Source of the DNA: Altererythrobacter sp. BO-6
Lineage (GTDB): Bacteria; Pseudomonadota; Alphaproteobacteria; Sphingomonadales; Sphingomonadaceae
Length of the DNA: 64,000 nucleotides
Assembly (NCBI RefSeq): GCF_011047315.1
Contig: NZ_CP049259.1
Coordinates: forward strand, 1,364,001 to 1,428,000
Direction: 5' to 3'
The position numbers and the translations under genes were made by a program. This document shows, in pieces, positions 1 through 8,978 of this stretch (within the stretch, counting starts at the first letter, position 1; every line of letters starts with the position of its first letter). The notes below the pieces were generated by a model. The model saw only the letters and a program-made list of their open reading frames with translations. It was not told where the DNA came from and made no database searches.

Positions 1-219
1 GGGAACCGCACCGGCCTCGCCAAGGGGAAGACGCCCGAAGCGGTCGAGGTAAAGCTGGAGAAGCGCGTGCCGCAGCCCTTTCGCCTGCACGCGCATCACT
101 GGCTGATCCTGCATGGCCGCTACACCTGCAAGGCGCGGACGCCTGAATGCTGGCGCTGCAAGGTGGCTGATTTGTGCAGCTTCAAAAAGAAGGTGCTGGA
201 GAAGCCGAAGGGACGATAG
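1..219 (+). CDS. nth: Endonuclease III, C-terminal part (5' end outside window)
   Basis: The visible 72 residues are the C-terminus of the base-excision-repair DNA glycosylase/AP lyase that removes oxidised pyrimidines. The diagnostic [4Fe-4S] cluster ligands are present: Cys43, Cys50, Cys53 and Cys59 of the visible part, spaced C-x6-C-x2-C-x5-C. Upstream is the family's conserved stretch GNRTGL and the motif LHAHHWLILHGR. The frame is open to the window edge, so the helix-hairpin-helix and catalytic Lys/Asp lie outside. The tail of about 13 residues after the cluster is lysine-rich, as is common in the family. Confidence 0.93.
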   Translation, partial: GNRTGLAKGKTPEAVEVKLEKRVPQPFRLHAHHWLILHGRYTCKARTPECWRCKVADLCSFKKKVLEKPKGR

Positions 220-314
220 GCACCGCATCCCGCTTCGGAACGATATTGCCGCTCCGCTTGCCAAGCGGCCGAATCAGGCGCAGTCTTTCTCGCTCTATTG
301 CGGGAGACGGACCG

Positions 315-761
315 ATGACACTCCGGAATGCAACGATAGCTGGCAGTCTTGCATTGATCTTGACTCTCGTGCCGCCTGCATATGCACAGGACGCAGCGGA
401 GACCGCCATAATACTGTCCGGCTCCGGAAGCGGCCAGGCCAAGGCACAGCAATCGCTTGGTTCGGCCATCTCGGGCACCATGCGCCGCGCGACCAGCGCG
501 ATCTCTGTCCAGCCGCGCGGCACTCCGCGTTCAGCCCGCGGCACTCAGCGCCAGGCCGGTGCACCGCAAGCGATTGCCTCCGACATCGACGTGCTCGAGA
601 ACACCGATGCGCCCGGCTACACGCTGGGCAACGGCGCCTCAATCCGGGTGAGCGGCAGGCTCAACCCTTCGGCGACCACCGTCTGCACGCGCAATTGTCC
701 GGTGGGACAGGCTGCAAAGCCGAACGAGAGCGGCGAAGAAACACCCGCGCCGCAGGATTGA
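315..761 (+). CDS. Hypothetical secreted protein
   Basis: A 148-residue protein of unknown function. The start at 315 gives a typical Sec signal peptide (MTLRNATIAGSLALILTLVPPAYA, cleavage after AYA); the same frame is open further upstream, but an earlier start would bury the signal. The mature part is low in complexity (Ser, Gly, Ala, Gln) with two cysteines close together (VCTRNCPVG) that could form a disulfide. It lies 95 bp after nth on the same strand and could share its transcript. No family was recognised. Confidence 0.7.
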   Translation: MTLRNATIAGSLALILTLVPPAYAQDAAETAIILSGSGSGQAKAQQSLGSAISGTMRRATSAISVQPRGTPRSARGTQRQAGAPQAIASDIDVLENTDAPGYTLGNGASIRVSGRLNPSATTVCTRNCPVGQAAKPNESGEETPAPQD

Positions 762-787
762 GGTAATCCGTCAGTCTGCCAGCGCGT

Positions 788-2032
788 TCAGACGTCGTCC
801 GCGCTGATCATCTCTGCCTTGTCGATTTCGCCCAGCATGCTCGCAACGGTCGTCGCCACGGCAGCGTCACCGCTGACATTGGTGGTGGTGCGCATCATGT
901 CCATGATCCGGTCAACGCCCGCCACGAAAGCGATCGTTTCCAGCGGCACGCCGACTGCGCCGAACACCAGCGCCATCATGATCAGCCCCGCGCCGGGAAT
1001 GCCCGCTGCGCCCACTGCCCCCAGGGTCGCCAGGATCGAGATCAGGAAATACTGGCCCCATGTCAAATCGACCCCGAAGATGCTCGCCCCGAACAGCGTT
1101 GCCAGCCCCAGATACATCGCCGTGCCGTTCATGTTGATCGTCGCCCCCAGCGAGATCACAAACGCAGCAATCGAATTGGGAATGCCGAGGTTGCGCTCGG
1201 CGCAGCGCAGCGTCACCGGCAGCGTGGCATTCGAACTGGCGGTGGAATAGCTGACCGCAATCGCATCGACGATACCTCGGAAGAAGTCGACCACCGGCAG
1301 TTTCGCCAGGAACTTGATCATCGAACTGTACATCACAAGGATGATCAGCAGGCAGCCGGTGTAGTTGAGCACCACCAGCCAGCTGAGCGCCTTGAGCGCT
1401 TCAACCCCCAACGTACCTGCTACCCATGCCATCAGCGCGAAAACGCCGAACGGGGTCAACTCCATCACGATCATGGTGACCTTCTGCATGATCACCGAGC
1501 CGCTATCGAAGATCTTCTGAACCGGCTCGCCTTCTTCCTTTGCCATCAGGATGCCGATCCCGATCAGCAGCGAGAAGACGATCAGCGGCAGCACCGCAAC
1601 ATCGGCCATCACCTGGACCGGGCTTTCGGGCACGATCGAGAGGATCATGTCGACTGCAGTGGTCGGATTGGGTTCGGGCGTGGGCACATTGGGTGTGCCA
1701 AGATCTTCCTTGCTCGGGAACAGGCCGAGATTGACCGCCGCGGTGCCGAGCGCAAGGCCCAGCCATACAGCGATCTGGCCGGTCACGACGAACAACAGCA
1801 TCGCCCGCCCGCCCACGGCGCCCAGTTTCCTGAGATCGCCGATCGCCGCTACGCCGGCCACCAGGCTGAAGAAGATCAGCGGGACAACCAGCATCTTGAT
1901 CGACTTGATGAAGAAATCGCCGATCCACTTGATGCTTTCGGCTTCCGGACCCCAGAACAGGCCAAGCGCGACGCCAAGCACCAGCGCACCGATCACGCGT
2001 TGCCACAGTGGAATTCTGAACCAGGCGCCCAT
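788..2032 (-). CDS. Dicarboxylate/amino acid:cation symporter (DAACS family)
   Basis: A 414-residue inner-membrane secondary transporter of the GltP/DctA fold, which imports glutamate/aspartate or C4-dicarboxylates with Na+ or H+. Visible family signatures are the serine-rich re-entrant hairpin 1 (STASSNATLP), the second hairpin (GIPGAGLIMM) and the cation/substrate motif DRIMDMMRTTTNVSGD. The usual NMDGT signature reads NMNGT, a variant seen in bacterial members. A good Shine-Dalgarno (GGAAGGAT) precedes the start. It follows dapE by 18 bp on the same strand, so the two are probably co-transcribed. The substrate cannot be told from the sequence. Confidence 0.9.
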   Translation of the reverse strand: MGAWFRIPLWQRVIGALVLGVALGLFWGPEAESIKWIGDFFIKSIKMLVVPLIFFSLVAGVAAIGDLRKLGAVGGRAMLLFVVTGQIAVWLGLALGTAAVNLGLFPSKEDLGTPNVPTPEPNPTTAVDMILSIVPESPVQVMADVAVLPLIVFSLLIGIGILMAKEEGEPVQKIFDSGSVIMQKVTMIVMELTPFGVFALMAWVAGTLGVEALKALSWLVVLNYTGCLLIILVMYSSMIKFLAKLPVVDFFRGIVDAIAVSYSTASSNATLPVTLRCAERNLGIPNSIAAFVISLGATINMNGTAMYLGLATLFGASIFGVDLTWGQYFLISILATLGAVGAAGIPGAGLIMMALVFGAVGVPLETIAFVAGVDRIMDMMRTTTNVSGDAAVATTVASMLGEIDKAEMISADDV

Positions 2033-2050
2033 TGCGATCCTTCCGAGTTA

Positions 2051-3187
2051 TTATTGTGCCAGCGCGGCCTGGGCCACGCGCGCGTAAATGCGGCTTAGCG
2101 TATCGAGGTCAGCCATGGCCACCGCTTCGTCGCGCTTGTGCATAGTTGCGTTGCACAGGCCGAATTCGATCACCGGGCACACGGCGCGCAGGAAGCGTGC
2201 GTCGGACGTGCCGCCGGTGGTCGAAGGTTCCGGGTCAAGCCCGGTCTCGGCCTTCACCGCATCGGCAATCATCTGCGAGAAGGCACCGGGCGGCGTCAGG
2301 AACGGCTCGCCCGAAATCACCGGACGGGCGCTGCCACCGTGTTTCTCCGCAATCTCCACCACTTTGCGCGACAGCGATGCGCCCGAATGCTGGTCATTGA
2401 AGCGGATCGAGATGCGCGCCTTGGCCTTCGCCGGGATCACATTGTGCGCGCGGTTGGGCACGTCGATCTCGGTAATCTCGAGGTTGGATGGCTGGAACCA
2501 CTCGGTCCCATCATCGAGATGGAGGCTGTTGAGCTCACTCAGCATCGCCACCATGCGCGGCAGCGGATTGTCGGCCAGATGCGGATAGGCGACGTGACCC
2601 TGCGTGCCATCGACTTCCAGCCAGATATTGACCGAGCCGCGCCGCCCGATCTTCATCATGTCGCCTAACCGGTGGACCGAGGTCGGCTCACCCACCAGGC
2701 ACAGGTCAGGCTGGTGGCCATTTTCGCGCATGAAGTCGATGAGCGCGCGCGTGCCATGCAGCGCGGGGCCTTCCTCGTCACCGGTGATGATGAAGCTGAT
2801 CGTGCCCAATTCCTGCCGCACGTCGGCAACCGCCGCCACCATCGCCGCGATCGCGCCCTTCATATCGACCGCACCGCGCCCATGGAGCAGTTCACCGCGC
2901 ACTTCAGGTTCGAACGGTGCGCTGGTCCAGCCCTCACCCGGCGGCACGACATCGACGTGCCCGGCAAAGGCAAAGTGCTTCGAACCTTCAGGTCCGCGGC
3001 GGATCGCAAAGAGGTTCTCGACCGGCGCGTCTTCGCTGCCCTCCTCTCCGTCACCGCGGGTGAAGCGATGGACCTCGAAACCCAGCGGCGAAAGCATCGC
3101 TTGGAGCACATCGAACACTTCGCCCGTTGCCGGGGTGACGCTGGGTGCAGCAATCAGACGCTTGGCGAGATCGGCGGTGTGGTTCAT
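2051..3187 (-). CDS. dapE: Succinyl-diaminopimelate desuccinylase
   Basis: A 378-residue M20-family zinc hydrolase that removes succinate from N-succinyl-LL-diaminopimelate in lysine and peptidoglycan-precursor synthesis. Visible: the first metal motif GHVDVVPPG, the bridging Asp region GRGAVDMKG, and the catalytic Glu pair in GDEEGPALHGT. The start at 3187 (MNHTADLAKRL) fits family length; an in-frame upstream codon at 3217 would add ten residues and collide exactly with the divergent cupin start. The gene runs into the symporter gene. Confidence 0.93.
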   Translation of the reverse strand: MNHTADLAKRLIAAPSVTPATGEVFDVLQAMLSPLGFEVHRFTRGDGEEGSEDAPVENLFAIRRGPEGSKHFAFAGHVDVVPPGEGWTSAPFEPEVRGELLHGRGAVDMKGAIAAMVAAVADVRQELGTISFIITGDEEGPALHGTRALIDFMRENGHQPDLCLVGEPTSVHRLGDMMKIGRRGSVNIWLEVDGTQGHVAYPHLADNPLPRMVAMLSELNSLHLDDGTEWFQPSNLEITEIDVPNRAHNVIPAKAKARISIRFNDQHSGASLSRKVVEIAEKHGGSARPVISGEPFLTPPGAFSQMIADAVKAETGLDPEPSTTGGTSDARFLRAVCPVIEFGLCNATMHKRDEAVAMADLDTLSRIYARVAQAALAQ

Positions 3188-3216
3188 CTTGCGGCGATTA
3201 GCAGGAGTTTTCGCCA

Positions 3217-3684
3217 ATGCCCAAGCTCGATCTTGCCGCCATCCCCCAGACCAATGTCACCGGCTACCCCGCGCCGTTCGACCGCGAGGTGGAGGGGCGC
3301 TGGTATCGCCGCCTGGCGCCGCCTGCCGGGCTGACACTGATGGGCGCGAGCCATGTCGTGCTGAAGCCCGGCGCCTGGTCGAGCCAGCGCCACTGGCATG
3401 CCGGGCAAGACGAGCTGCTGGTGATGCTCGAAGGCGAGGCGGTGCTGGTGGAGGATGGCGAAGAGACCACGGTGCGCGCGGGCGATGTGCTGGCCTGGCC
3501 GGCGGGTGAGCGCAACGGTCATCACCTGCAGAACCACTCTGGCAGCGACTGCGTGTTCGTGGCGATCAGCGCGGGCTCGCGCGACGAGGATTGGGGCGAA
3601 TACCCCGATATCGACATGGTGTTCGACCCGGAAGGATATGCGCGCAAGGATGGCACCCGCTATCCCACCACGCGAATACCCTAG
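3217..3684 (+). CDS. Cupin-domain protein
   Basis: A 155-residue single-domain cupin. Motif 1 is visible as HWHAGQDELLVMLEGE (two His and a Glu that would bind a metal) and motif 2 as PAGERNGHHLQN. AGGAG lies eight bases before the ATG. Such small cupins bind a metal and often sugars or small acids; no specific reaction can be named. It is divergent from dapE and converges on the nuclease gene, overlapping its end by four bases. Confidence 0.85.
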   Translation: MPKLDLAAIPQTNVTGYPAPFDREVEGRWYRRLAPPAGLTLMGASHVVLKPGAWSSQRHWHAGQDELLVMLEGEAVLVEDGEETTVRAGDVLAWPAGERNGHHLQNHSGSDCVFVAISAGSRDEDWGEYPDIDMVFDPEGYARKDGTRYPTTRIP

Positions 3685-4562
3685 CGCCGCTCGCGCTCCG
3701 GCTGCGGCAGCGGCCCCGGCGCGAAAGCGCTTTCCAGCAGATCCGCAATTCGCAGGCCTGCCTGCTGCACCCGACGACGTGCGACCGGTACCGCCTCCAC
3801 GATATCCTCCTGCGTCAGTGCCGTTTCGTCCGGCAAGTCACCCGCGCAGGCATCGCGATCGAAAGCGTTGGGATAAACGAAATCGCGCGCGATCTGCCAG
3901 CTTTCGCGTCCCCAGTCGGCCGGGGTGCCGCCAGCGAGCTCCGCACGTTCCTGTGCGCTGTAGCGGCGGATCACTTCGTCGGGCCCGCTGGTGATTGCGC
4001 GTTCGGCCAGCGCCCCGTCCCAGATCCAGTGCAGGTTCATGCCGGGCACAATGCCATAGCTGGCCTCGCGATCATTGCCCCCGCGATCGTCCTTGTCGCC
4101 CGAATGGAGCGGCATGTGGATGTCGCCTGCAAAGTGCACCATGAACGCCAGTGCTTCCAGCCGGATATGCGCGGGCAGGCGTTCGTCGGCAAGCATCCGG
4201 TGGGCGCGCTCGATCTGTGCAGTCACGCAATTGCCGCCCGAGCAATTGGCGCGCGGGTTATAGGCCTCGCAGATCGGTGTGGTGCGATAATGCCAGGCAG
4301 CCGTAAAGCCCCAGCGCCAGCCATCGCGCCGCACGCAATCGGCCCAAACAGCCGCTTCAGACAGCGTGCGCATGCGGCATTCGGGCGTGCCCAGCAAGGC
4401 TTCGTAACGCAGCAACCGCGCAATCTCGCGCCGGCCGTGCGGGCTGATATTGGCTTCCGCAATCTGCGCGGTCACGCTGTGGGCATAGAAGCCCCAGGCC
4501 TGGGCCGGCACGGGCAGGAGCAGCGCCACTCCGATCAGCGCCGCGGCAATGCGATGAAACAT
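3681..4562 (-). CDS. S1/P1-type nuclease, secreted
   Basis: A 293-residue trinuclear-zinc nuclease exported by a signal peptide ending ...PVPAQA. The mature protein begins WGFYAH, which supplies the family's unusual N-terminal Trp zinc ligand and His6. The other ligands are recognisable: the Asp of AVWAD, the His of AWHYR, H/D/H in HFAGDIHMPLH, and NLHWIWD. Members cut single-stranded DNA/RNA and remove 3' phosphates outside the cytoplasm. The ATG overlaps the stop codon of the upstream GST gene (ATGA), so translation is probably coupled. The C-terminus is Arg-rich. Confidence 0.92.
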   Translation of the reverse strand: MFHRIAAALIGVALLLPVPAQAWGFYAHSVTAQIAEANISPHGRREIARLLRYEALLGTPECRMRTLSEAAVWADCVRRDGWRWGFTAAWHYRTTPICEAYNPRANCSGGNCVTAQIERAHRMLADERLPAHIRLEALAFMVHFAGDIHMPLHSGDKDDRGGNDREASYGIVPGMNLHWIWDGALAERAITSGPDEVIRRYSAQERAELAGGTPADWGRESWQIARDFVYPNAFDRDACAGDLPDETALTQEDIVEAVPVARRRVQQAGLRIADLLESAFAPGPLPQPERERR

Positions 4563-5224
4563 CACTGCACCATTTCGTATTGTTCGATCACCCACTCTTC
4601 ATGCTCCGCCGCGGCGATCCATTCCTGCATCCACTGATGCTCCCAGATCGCTTCGATATAGGCCTGGGCGAAACCGGGAACGCCCACGCCATAGGTTACG
4701 AAGCGGGTAACGACCGGGGCGTAGAAAATATCCGCCGCACCGAAAGTACCGAACAGGAACGGGCCGCTGCCACCAAAGCGCGCGCGCGCCTCGGCCCACA
4801 GGGTCAGAATGCGGACCACATCGTGTTTGGTCGGGTCGCTCAGGTCGGCGAGTGGGATCCGGCGGCGCACATTCATCGGCATCTCCCTCCGCAGCGACAG
4901 GAAGGAGGAATGCATTTCCGCTACCATCGCGCGGGCCATGCCGCGCGCGTTTTCCTCTTTGGGCCAGTAGCGCTCGCGCCCGACCTTGTCGGCAAGGTAT
5001 TCCATGATCGCCAGGCTGTCCCACACCACGGTATCGCCGTCCCACAGGATCGGCACCTTGCCGTGGCTCGGCTGGACTTCGTCCATCGCCTGCTTGCGCT
5101 GGCCCCATTCGTCGCCATCGATATTGACGATCAGCTCATCAAAATGGAGCCCCGACTGCTTGGCCGCCAGCCAGCCGCGCAAGGACCAGCTCGAATAGTT
5201 CTTGTTGCCGATGATCAGCTTCAT
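4562..5224 (-). CDS. Glutathione S-transferase family protein
   Basis: A 220-residue soluble protein beginning with a thioredoxin-like domain (MKLIIGNKNYSSWSLRGWL). The Ser/Trp-rich stretch after NKNY is typical of this GST subgroup, and the following KVPILWDGD is the cis-proline glutathione-binding motif; an all-helical C-terminal domain follows. It conjugates or reduces small electrophiles with glutathione. The start is set by the loss of homology-like sequence upstream. It shares a four-base overlap with the downstream S1/P1 nuclease gene. Confidence 0.85.
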   Translation of the reverse strand: MKLIIGNKNYSSWSLRGWLAAKQSGLHFDELIVNIDGDEWGQRKQAMDEVQPSHGKVPILWDGDTVVWDSLAIMEYLADKVGRERYWPKEENARGMARAMVAEMHSSFLSLRREMPMNVRRRIPLADLSDPTKHDVVRILTLWAEARARFGGSGPFLFGTFGAADIFYAPVVTRFVTYGVGVPGFAQAYIEAIWEHQWMQEWIAAAEHEEWVIEQYEMVQ

Positions 5225-5336
5225 GCCGGTGCTCCGCTCTGTGCCGCTTCGCACTAGGCGTTCATCGTTACGGTGTCGAGGCTGAACAGATGGCAATGCG
5301 ATTGCGCGGCCAGAATTGTGCGGTAGATAACATCGT

Positions 5337-5756
5337 ATGAGCCTGCGCCCCTTCCATCTCGCCTTTCCGGTTGACGATCTCGACGCCGCGCGCGCCTTCT
5401 ATCGCGGCGTGATGGGCTGCGGCGAAGGGCGTTCGTCGGACGAGTGGATCGATTTCGATTTCTTCGGCCACCAGATCGTGGCCCACCTGGCGCCCGACTG
5501 CGCTGGCGACCGCACCAGCAACCATGTCGACGGGCACGGCGTGCCGGTGCCGCATTTCGGCATCGTGCTGCAGATGGAGGACTGGCAGGCGCTGGCTGAC
5601 CGGCTGACGGCGGCAGGCACCGAATTCGTGATCGAGCCCACCATCCGCTTCAAGGGGCAACCGGGCGAGCAGGCGACGATGTTTTTCCGCGACCCGGCCG
5701 GCAATGCAATCGAGATGAAGGCGTTTGAGAACCTCGACAGCCTGTTTGCGACGTGA
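5337..5756 (+). CDS. VOC (glyoxalase/dioxygenase fold) family protein
   Basis: A 139-residue vicinal-oxygen-chelate protein. The first half opens with the paired-strand pattern [20 protein letters not shown] and the second ends with [15 protein letters not shown], in which the Glu is the usual last metal ligand; His7 and a central His (VPHFGIVL) could be the others. It resembles small glyoxalase-like enzymes of unknown substrate. It stands alone, divergent from the GST gene. Confidence 0.85.
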   Translation: MSLRPFHLAFPVDDLDAARAFYRGVMGCGEGRSSDEWIDFDFFGHQIVAHLAPDCAGDRTSNHVDGHGVPVPHFGIVLQMEDWQALADRLTAAGTEFVIEPTIRFKGQPGEQATMFFRDPAGNAIEMKAFENLDSLFAT

Positions 5757-5817
5757 ACTGCCAGGCCAAGGCCGGAATGCTCGCTCATTCGCTGGGCACA
5801 GGCCGGTTCCGGCTAGC

Positions 5818-6108
5818 TTAACCCGAAACACCATCCACTATCACGACACTGCTCTCGGTATGGTCGGTCCGAAGGGGCGCCACAGCGCGATAAGCGGGTG
5901 ATGCGTGCCATTCGCGCGCAATTGCCTTTGACGGGAATTTGACGATCACCGTCACGCGCCTGGCGTCTCCCTCCATTGTCTCGCTATCGAAATCGGCAGC
6001 AATCAGCTCACCTTCAAACGGAAGCAATGTGGGGGCCACTGCCGCAGGATAGGGCGCATAGCCCGCTTCGTCGGTGATATCGTAGCAGGCGACCAGATAG
6101 GCAGCCAT
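5818..6108 (-). CDS. DUF1330 family protein
   Basis: A 96-residue dimeric alpha/beta ferredoxin-fold type protein. The beginning MAAYLVACYDITD and the central pattern in which a strand is followed by FPSKAIAREWHASPAYRA are typical of DUF1330. Family function is unknown. It starts three bases after the end of the citryl-CoA lyase-like gene on the same strand, so it is probably part of that transcript and may belong to the same pathway. Confidence 0.8.
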   Translation of the reverse strand: MAAYLVACYDITDEAGYAPYPAAVAPTLLPFEGELIAADFDSETMEGDARRVTVIVKFPSKAIAREWHASPAYRAVAPLRTDHTESSVVIVDGVSG

Positions 6109-6111
6109 GGC

Positions 6112-6900
6112 TCAATCCTCCATCGCTTCGAAGTCGATCCGCGCAGCCGCCGCTCCGCTCATTATGAAGCCGATCGGGCGTTCGCTTTCTTCCTGCAGAT
6201 GCGCGATCAGGCTGGCAGTGCGCGCCAGCAGCGAGATGCCCTTCAGCGCGGCCAGCGGGAAGCCCGCATCGAGCATCACCACGGGAATGGCCCCGTTGAC
6301 GTTTATCGGCAGGCTGCGCCCGATCGTATCCGGCAACACCGTTTCGATGGCGCGTAGCATCTTGAGAAATTTGCCTTCTGTGCCCTGCTCCCTCGCAATC
6401 TCGAACAGGCGATTTGCGCGCGGATCGCCGCCCGAATGCTGCGGATGGCCAAAGCCGGGAATGGCTTTCTTTTCGGCCCGCAGCTCTGCGATGCCTGCCT
6501 TGGCTGCCTCTTCATAAGTGATACCTTCCGCCTCTGCCCGTGCGATGCATTCGGCATAGAACTTGCCCGCGACTTCAGCGCTGCCCAGCACCACTGAGCC
6601 GCAGCCCAGCAAGCCCGCCGCGACCGCTCCGTGAAATGCCTCCGGCGCGGCGGCATAGGTCATGCGGGTCGCGACGACGCTCGGCACTAGGCCGTGCTCG
6701 GCAATTGCGCAAAGGACCGAATCCGCCAGCACTTTCTGCTTCTCGTCCGGCATGTGCCCGGTCACCAGCAGCCAGAAATAGCTGGTGAAGTCGACCTTGC
6801 CGATTACCTCGCTGCACAGGTCCATCCCGCGCACGGTAATGCTGGTCGCATCCGAGGTGCAGATCGATGTGGTGGCGTTGTCTTGCTTGCCGATACGCAT
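6112..6900 (-). CDS. Citryl-CoA lyase / short citrate-synthase-like protein
   Basis: A 262-residue protein of the citrate-synthase superfamily, much shorter than true citrate synthase (about 430) and of the length of stand-alone citryl-CoA lyases, which split citryl-CoA into acetyl-CoA and oxaloacetate. The conserved His lies in IPGFGHPQHSGGDPR, and a second conserved region is IARTASLIAHLQEE-like (residues about 225-240). Its divergent neighbour is a CoA-transferase, which could supply the CoA ester. The promoter region carries the 35-bp repeated operator. The true substrate may be another hydroxy-dicarboxyl-CoA. Confidence 0.75.
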   Translation of the reverse strand: MRIGKQDNATTSICTSDATSITVRGMDLCSEVIGKVDFTSYFWLLVTGHMPDEKQKVLADSVLCAIAEHGLVPSVVATRMTYAAAPEAFHGAVAAGLLGCGSVVLGSAEVAGKFYAECIARAEAEGITYEEAAKAGIAELRAEKKAIPGFGHPQHSGGDPRANRLFEIAREQGTEGKFLKMLRAIETVLPDTIGRSLPINVNGAIPVVMLDAGFPLAALKGISLLARTASLIAHLQEESERPIGFIMSGAAAARIDFEAMED

Positions 6901-6913
6901 GTTAGAATCCCGA

Positions 6914-6948
6914 TTTTCGAATGTCGAAGTTGATTTCGTTATTCGAAG
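6914..6948. promoter_or_regulatory. Copy 1 of a 35-bp putative operator (IclR-type)
   Basis: It lies between the divergent citryl-CoA lyase-like gene and the CoA-transferase gene. It matches the element at 8979-9013 at 30 of 35 positions. Its core is an imperfect inverted repeat CGAAGT-TG-ATTTCG, followed by a second TTCGAA half. With an IclR-family regulator encoded 1.2 kb away, it is the most likely binding site of that protein (inference). Confidence 0.6.
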
Positions 6949-6995
6949 AATATAGGGTGCTGTCAAGTTCGCGCTGTAATTACAGGATGAGAGAG

Positions 6996-8168
6996 ATGAC
7001 CGCGAGGCCTTTGCAGAACGTCACCGTGCTCGAAATGGGCACATTCATCACCGGGCCTGCCGCGGGCATGTTGCTGGCAGACCTGGGCGCGAATGTGATC
7101 AAGATCGAACAACCCGGCACGGGCGATCCCTTTCGTTCTTTCAAGGGCGGTCTCTATAGCCCCCACTTCCAGACCTATAATCGCAACAAGCGGTCGGTTA
7201 CCATCGACCCCAAGCAGCCCGATGACCTGGCCTTGCTCGACCGGCTGGTCGAAAGCGCGGACGTGTTCATCCAGAACTTCCGCCCGGGCGTGGCGGACCG
7301 GCTGAATGTCGATGCGCCGCGGCTGCAGGCGATCAACCCGAGGCTGATCTATGCTTCGATCTCGGGTTTCGGTGCGGAGGGGCCGGACCGTGATCGGCCC
7401 GCATTCGACACTGTCGCCCAGGCGGCCAGCGGGTTCCTGCGCCTGCTGGTGAACCCCGAACATCCGCGCGTGGTCGGCCCGGCGATCGCCGATGCCATGA
7501 CCGGCTTCTACACCGCGCTGGGCATCCTCGCCGCGCTCAACGAGCGCAATGCAACCGGCAAGGGCAGGCTGGTGGAAACCTCGATGTTCGAGGCCATGTG
7601 CCACTTCAACCTGGACGATTTCACCCATCTGCTCTCGGTCGACGAGGTCATGGGGCCGTACAGCCGCCCGCATGTATCGCAGAGCTATGTGTTCGAATGT
7701 GCGGATGGCAAATGGCTGGCATTGCACATGTCCTCCCCGCCCAAATTCTGGGAGAACCTGGCAACCGCCGTGGGCCGGCCCGACATGCTCGGCTTGCCGG
7801 CTTTTGAAAGCCGCGAGGCGCGCATCGCGCACTACGAGGATGTGGTAGCCTTCCTTGCGCCGATCTTTGCCACGAGGGACCGCGCGCACTGGACCGCCGA
7901 ACTTACACGGCTGGAGGTGCCCAATTCGGAAGTCCGCACATCGGCCGAAGTGCTCGAATCCGACCAAGCCAAAGTGCTGGGGCTGGAAGTACGCGACCCG
8001 AATGGTCCGCACGGGGAATTCCGCACAATCCGTTCCCCGCTCAGCTTTGACGGTGAACGCATGACCGAAGTCACGGCGCCGCCTGTGCTGGGCGCAGATG
8101 ACGAGGAGCTTCGCGCATCGCTCGCCCCATGGCCAACCGCGCCAGCGCGCGCCGGTGCAGGGGCCTGA
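6996..8168 (+). CDS. CaiB/BaiF (family III) CoA-transferase
   Basis: A 390-residue enzyme that moves CoA between carboxylic acids. The N-terminal Rossmann part contains the family stretch [20 protein letters not shown], followed by VIKIEQPGTGDPFR. The catalytic Asp is in the conserved position GPAIADAMTGF. The start at 6996 is chosen because AGGA lies eight bases upstream; a further in-frame ATG is at 6987. It runs directly into the IclR gene (4 bp apart) and is divergent from the citryl-CoA lyase-like gene. Confidence 0.88.
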   Translation: MTARPLQNVTVLEMGTFITGPAAGMLLADLGANVIKIEQPGTGDPFRSFKGGLYSPHFQTYNRNKRSVTIDPKQPDDLALLDRLVESADVFIQNFRPGVADRLNVDAPRLQAINPRLIYASISGFGAEGPDRDRPAFDTVAQAASGFLRLLVNPEHPRVVGPAIADAMTGFYTALGILAALNERNATGKGRLVETSMFEAMCHFNLDDFTHLLSVDEVMGPYSRPHVSQSYVFECADGKWLALHMSSPPKFWENLATAVGRPDMLGLPAFESREARIAHYEDVVAFLAPIFATRDRAHWTAELTRLEVPNSEVRTSAEVLESDQAKVLGLEVRDPNGPHGEFRTIRSPLSFDGERMTEVTAPPVLGADDEELRASLAPWPTAPARAGAGA

Positions 8169-8172
8169 CGCG

Positions 8173-8976
8173 ATGCGGGGGGAGGGAAAGGATCCGGAAT
8201 TCCTGTCAACGCTGGAGCGCGGGCTGCGCGTTCTGAAGGCCTTCGACGAGGATCATTCGGAAATGACGCTGAGCGAAGTCGCGGCGCAGACCGGGCTGAG
8301 TCCGGCGGTCGCGCGGCGCTGCCTCAATACGCTGGTCGAGCTGGGTTACATGGGCAAGCACGAACGCAAGTTCCTGCTGCGGCCCAAGGTGCTGACGATC
8401 GGATCGGCGTTCCTTTCATCGATGCATGTCGAGCATGTCTGCCTGCCCGGCCTGCAGCATTTGCGCGACCAAACCGGCGACAGCGCATCGCTATCGGTCC
8501 TGTCGGGCGATGACATCCTCTACATCGCGCATGTCTCGACCGACCGGCGCTTCCGCCTGCAGACCAATGTCGGTACGCGCTACCCGTTTCACGCGACATC
8601 GATGGGCAAGCTGCTGGTGGCGTTTCTCGACGAGCCTGCGCGGGCGGAATTGCTCAAGTCGGCGCGGCTGCAACGTTTCACCGAGCGCACGCTGACCGAT
8701 CCGCAGGCGCTGGAGAGCCGGTTCCAGCTGATCCGCGAGCGAGGCTATGATTCTGCGCTCGACGAGCTCGATTACGGCATCGTCTCGATCGCGATCCCGA
8801 TATTCGACCGCAACCGCAAGGTGATTGCCGCGATCAACTGTTCCACTTCGACCACCCGCATTTCGCAGGATGAGCTGGTGCGCACGCGCCTGCCCCTGCT
8901 CCGCCAGGCTGCCGCTGAAATCGAAGGCGCGCTGCGGCAATGGCCGGCATTGGCCGCCTCCCTACAACAGGATTAG
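8173..8976 (+). CDS. IclR-family transcriptional regulator (PcaR/PobR-like)
   Basis: A 267-residue regulator. An N-terminal winged helix-turn-helix (residues about 15-75, SEVAAQTGLSPAVARRCLNT as recognition helix) is followed by the IclR ligand-binding domain (YPFHATSMGKLLVAF, and SIAIPIFDRNRKVIAAINCS). The opening FLSTLERGLRVLKAF is typical of the PcaR/PobR/PcaU branch that controls aromatic-acid catabolism. It is flanked on both sides by the 35-bp palindromic element at 6914 and 8979, so it probably regulates both divergent operons and the TonB receptor gene downstream. Confidence 0.9.
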   Translation: MRGEGKDPEFLSTLERGLRVLKAFDEDHSEMTLSEVAAQTGLSPAVARRCLNTLVELGYMGKHERKFLLRPKVLTIGSAFLSSMHVEHVCLPGLQHLRDQTGDSASLSVLSGDDILYIAHVSTDRRFRLQTNVGTRYPFHATSMGKLLVAFLDEPARAELLKSARLQRFTERTLTDPQALESRFQLIRERGYDSALDELDYGIVSIAIPIFDRNRKVIAAINCSTSTTRISQDELVRTRLPLLRQAAAEIEGALRQWPALAASLQQD

Positions 8977-8978
8977 GT

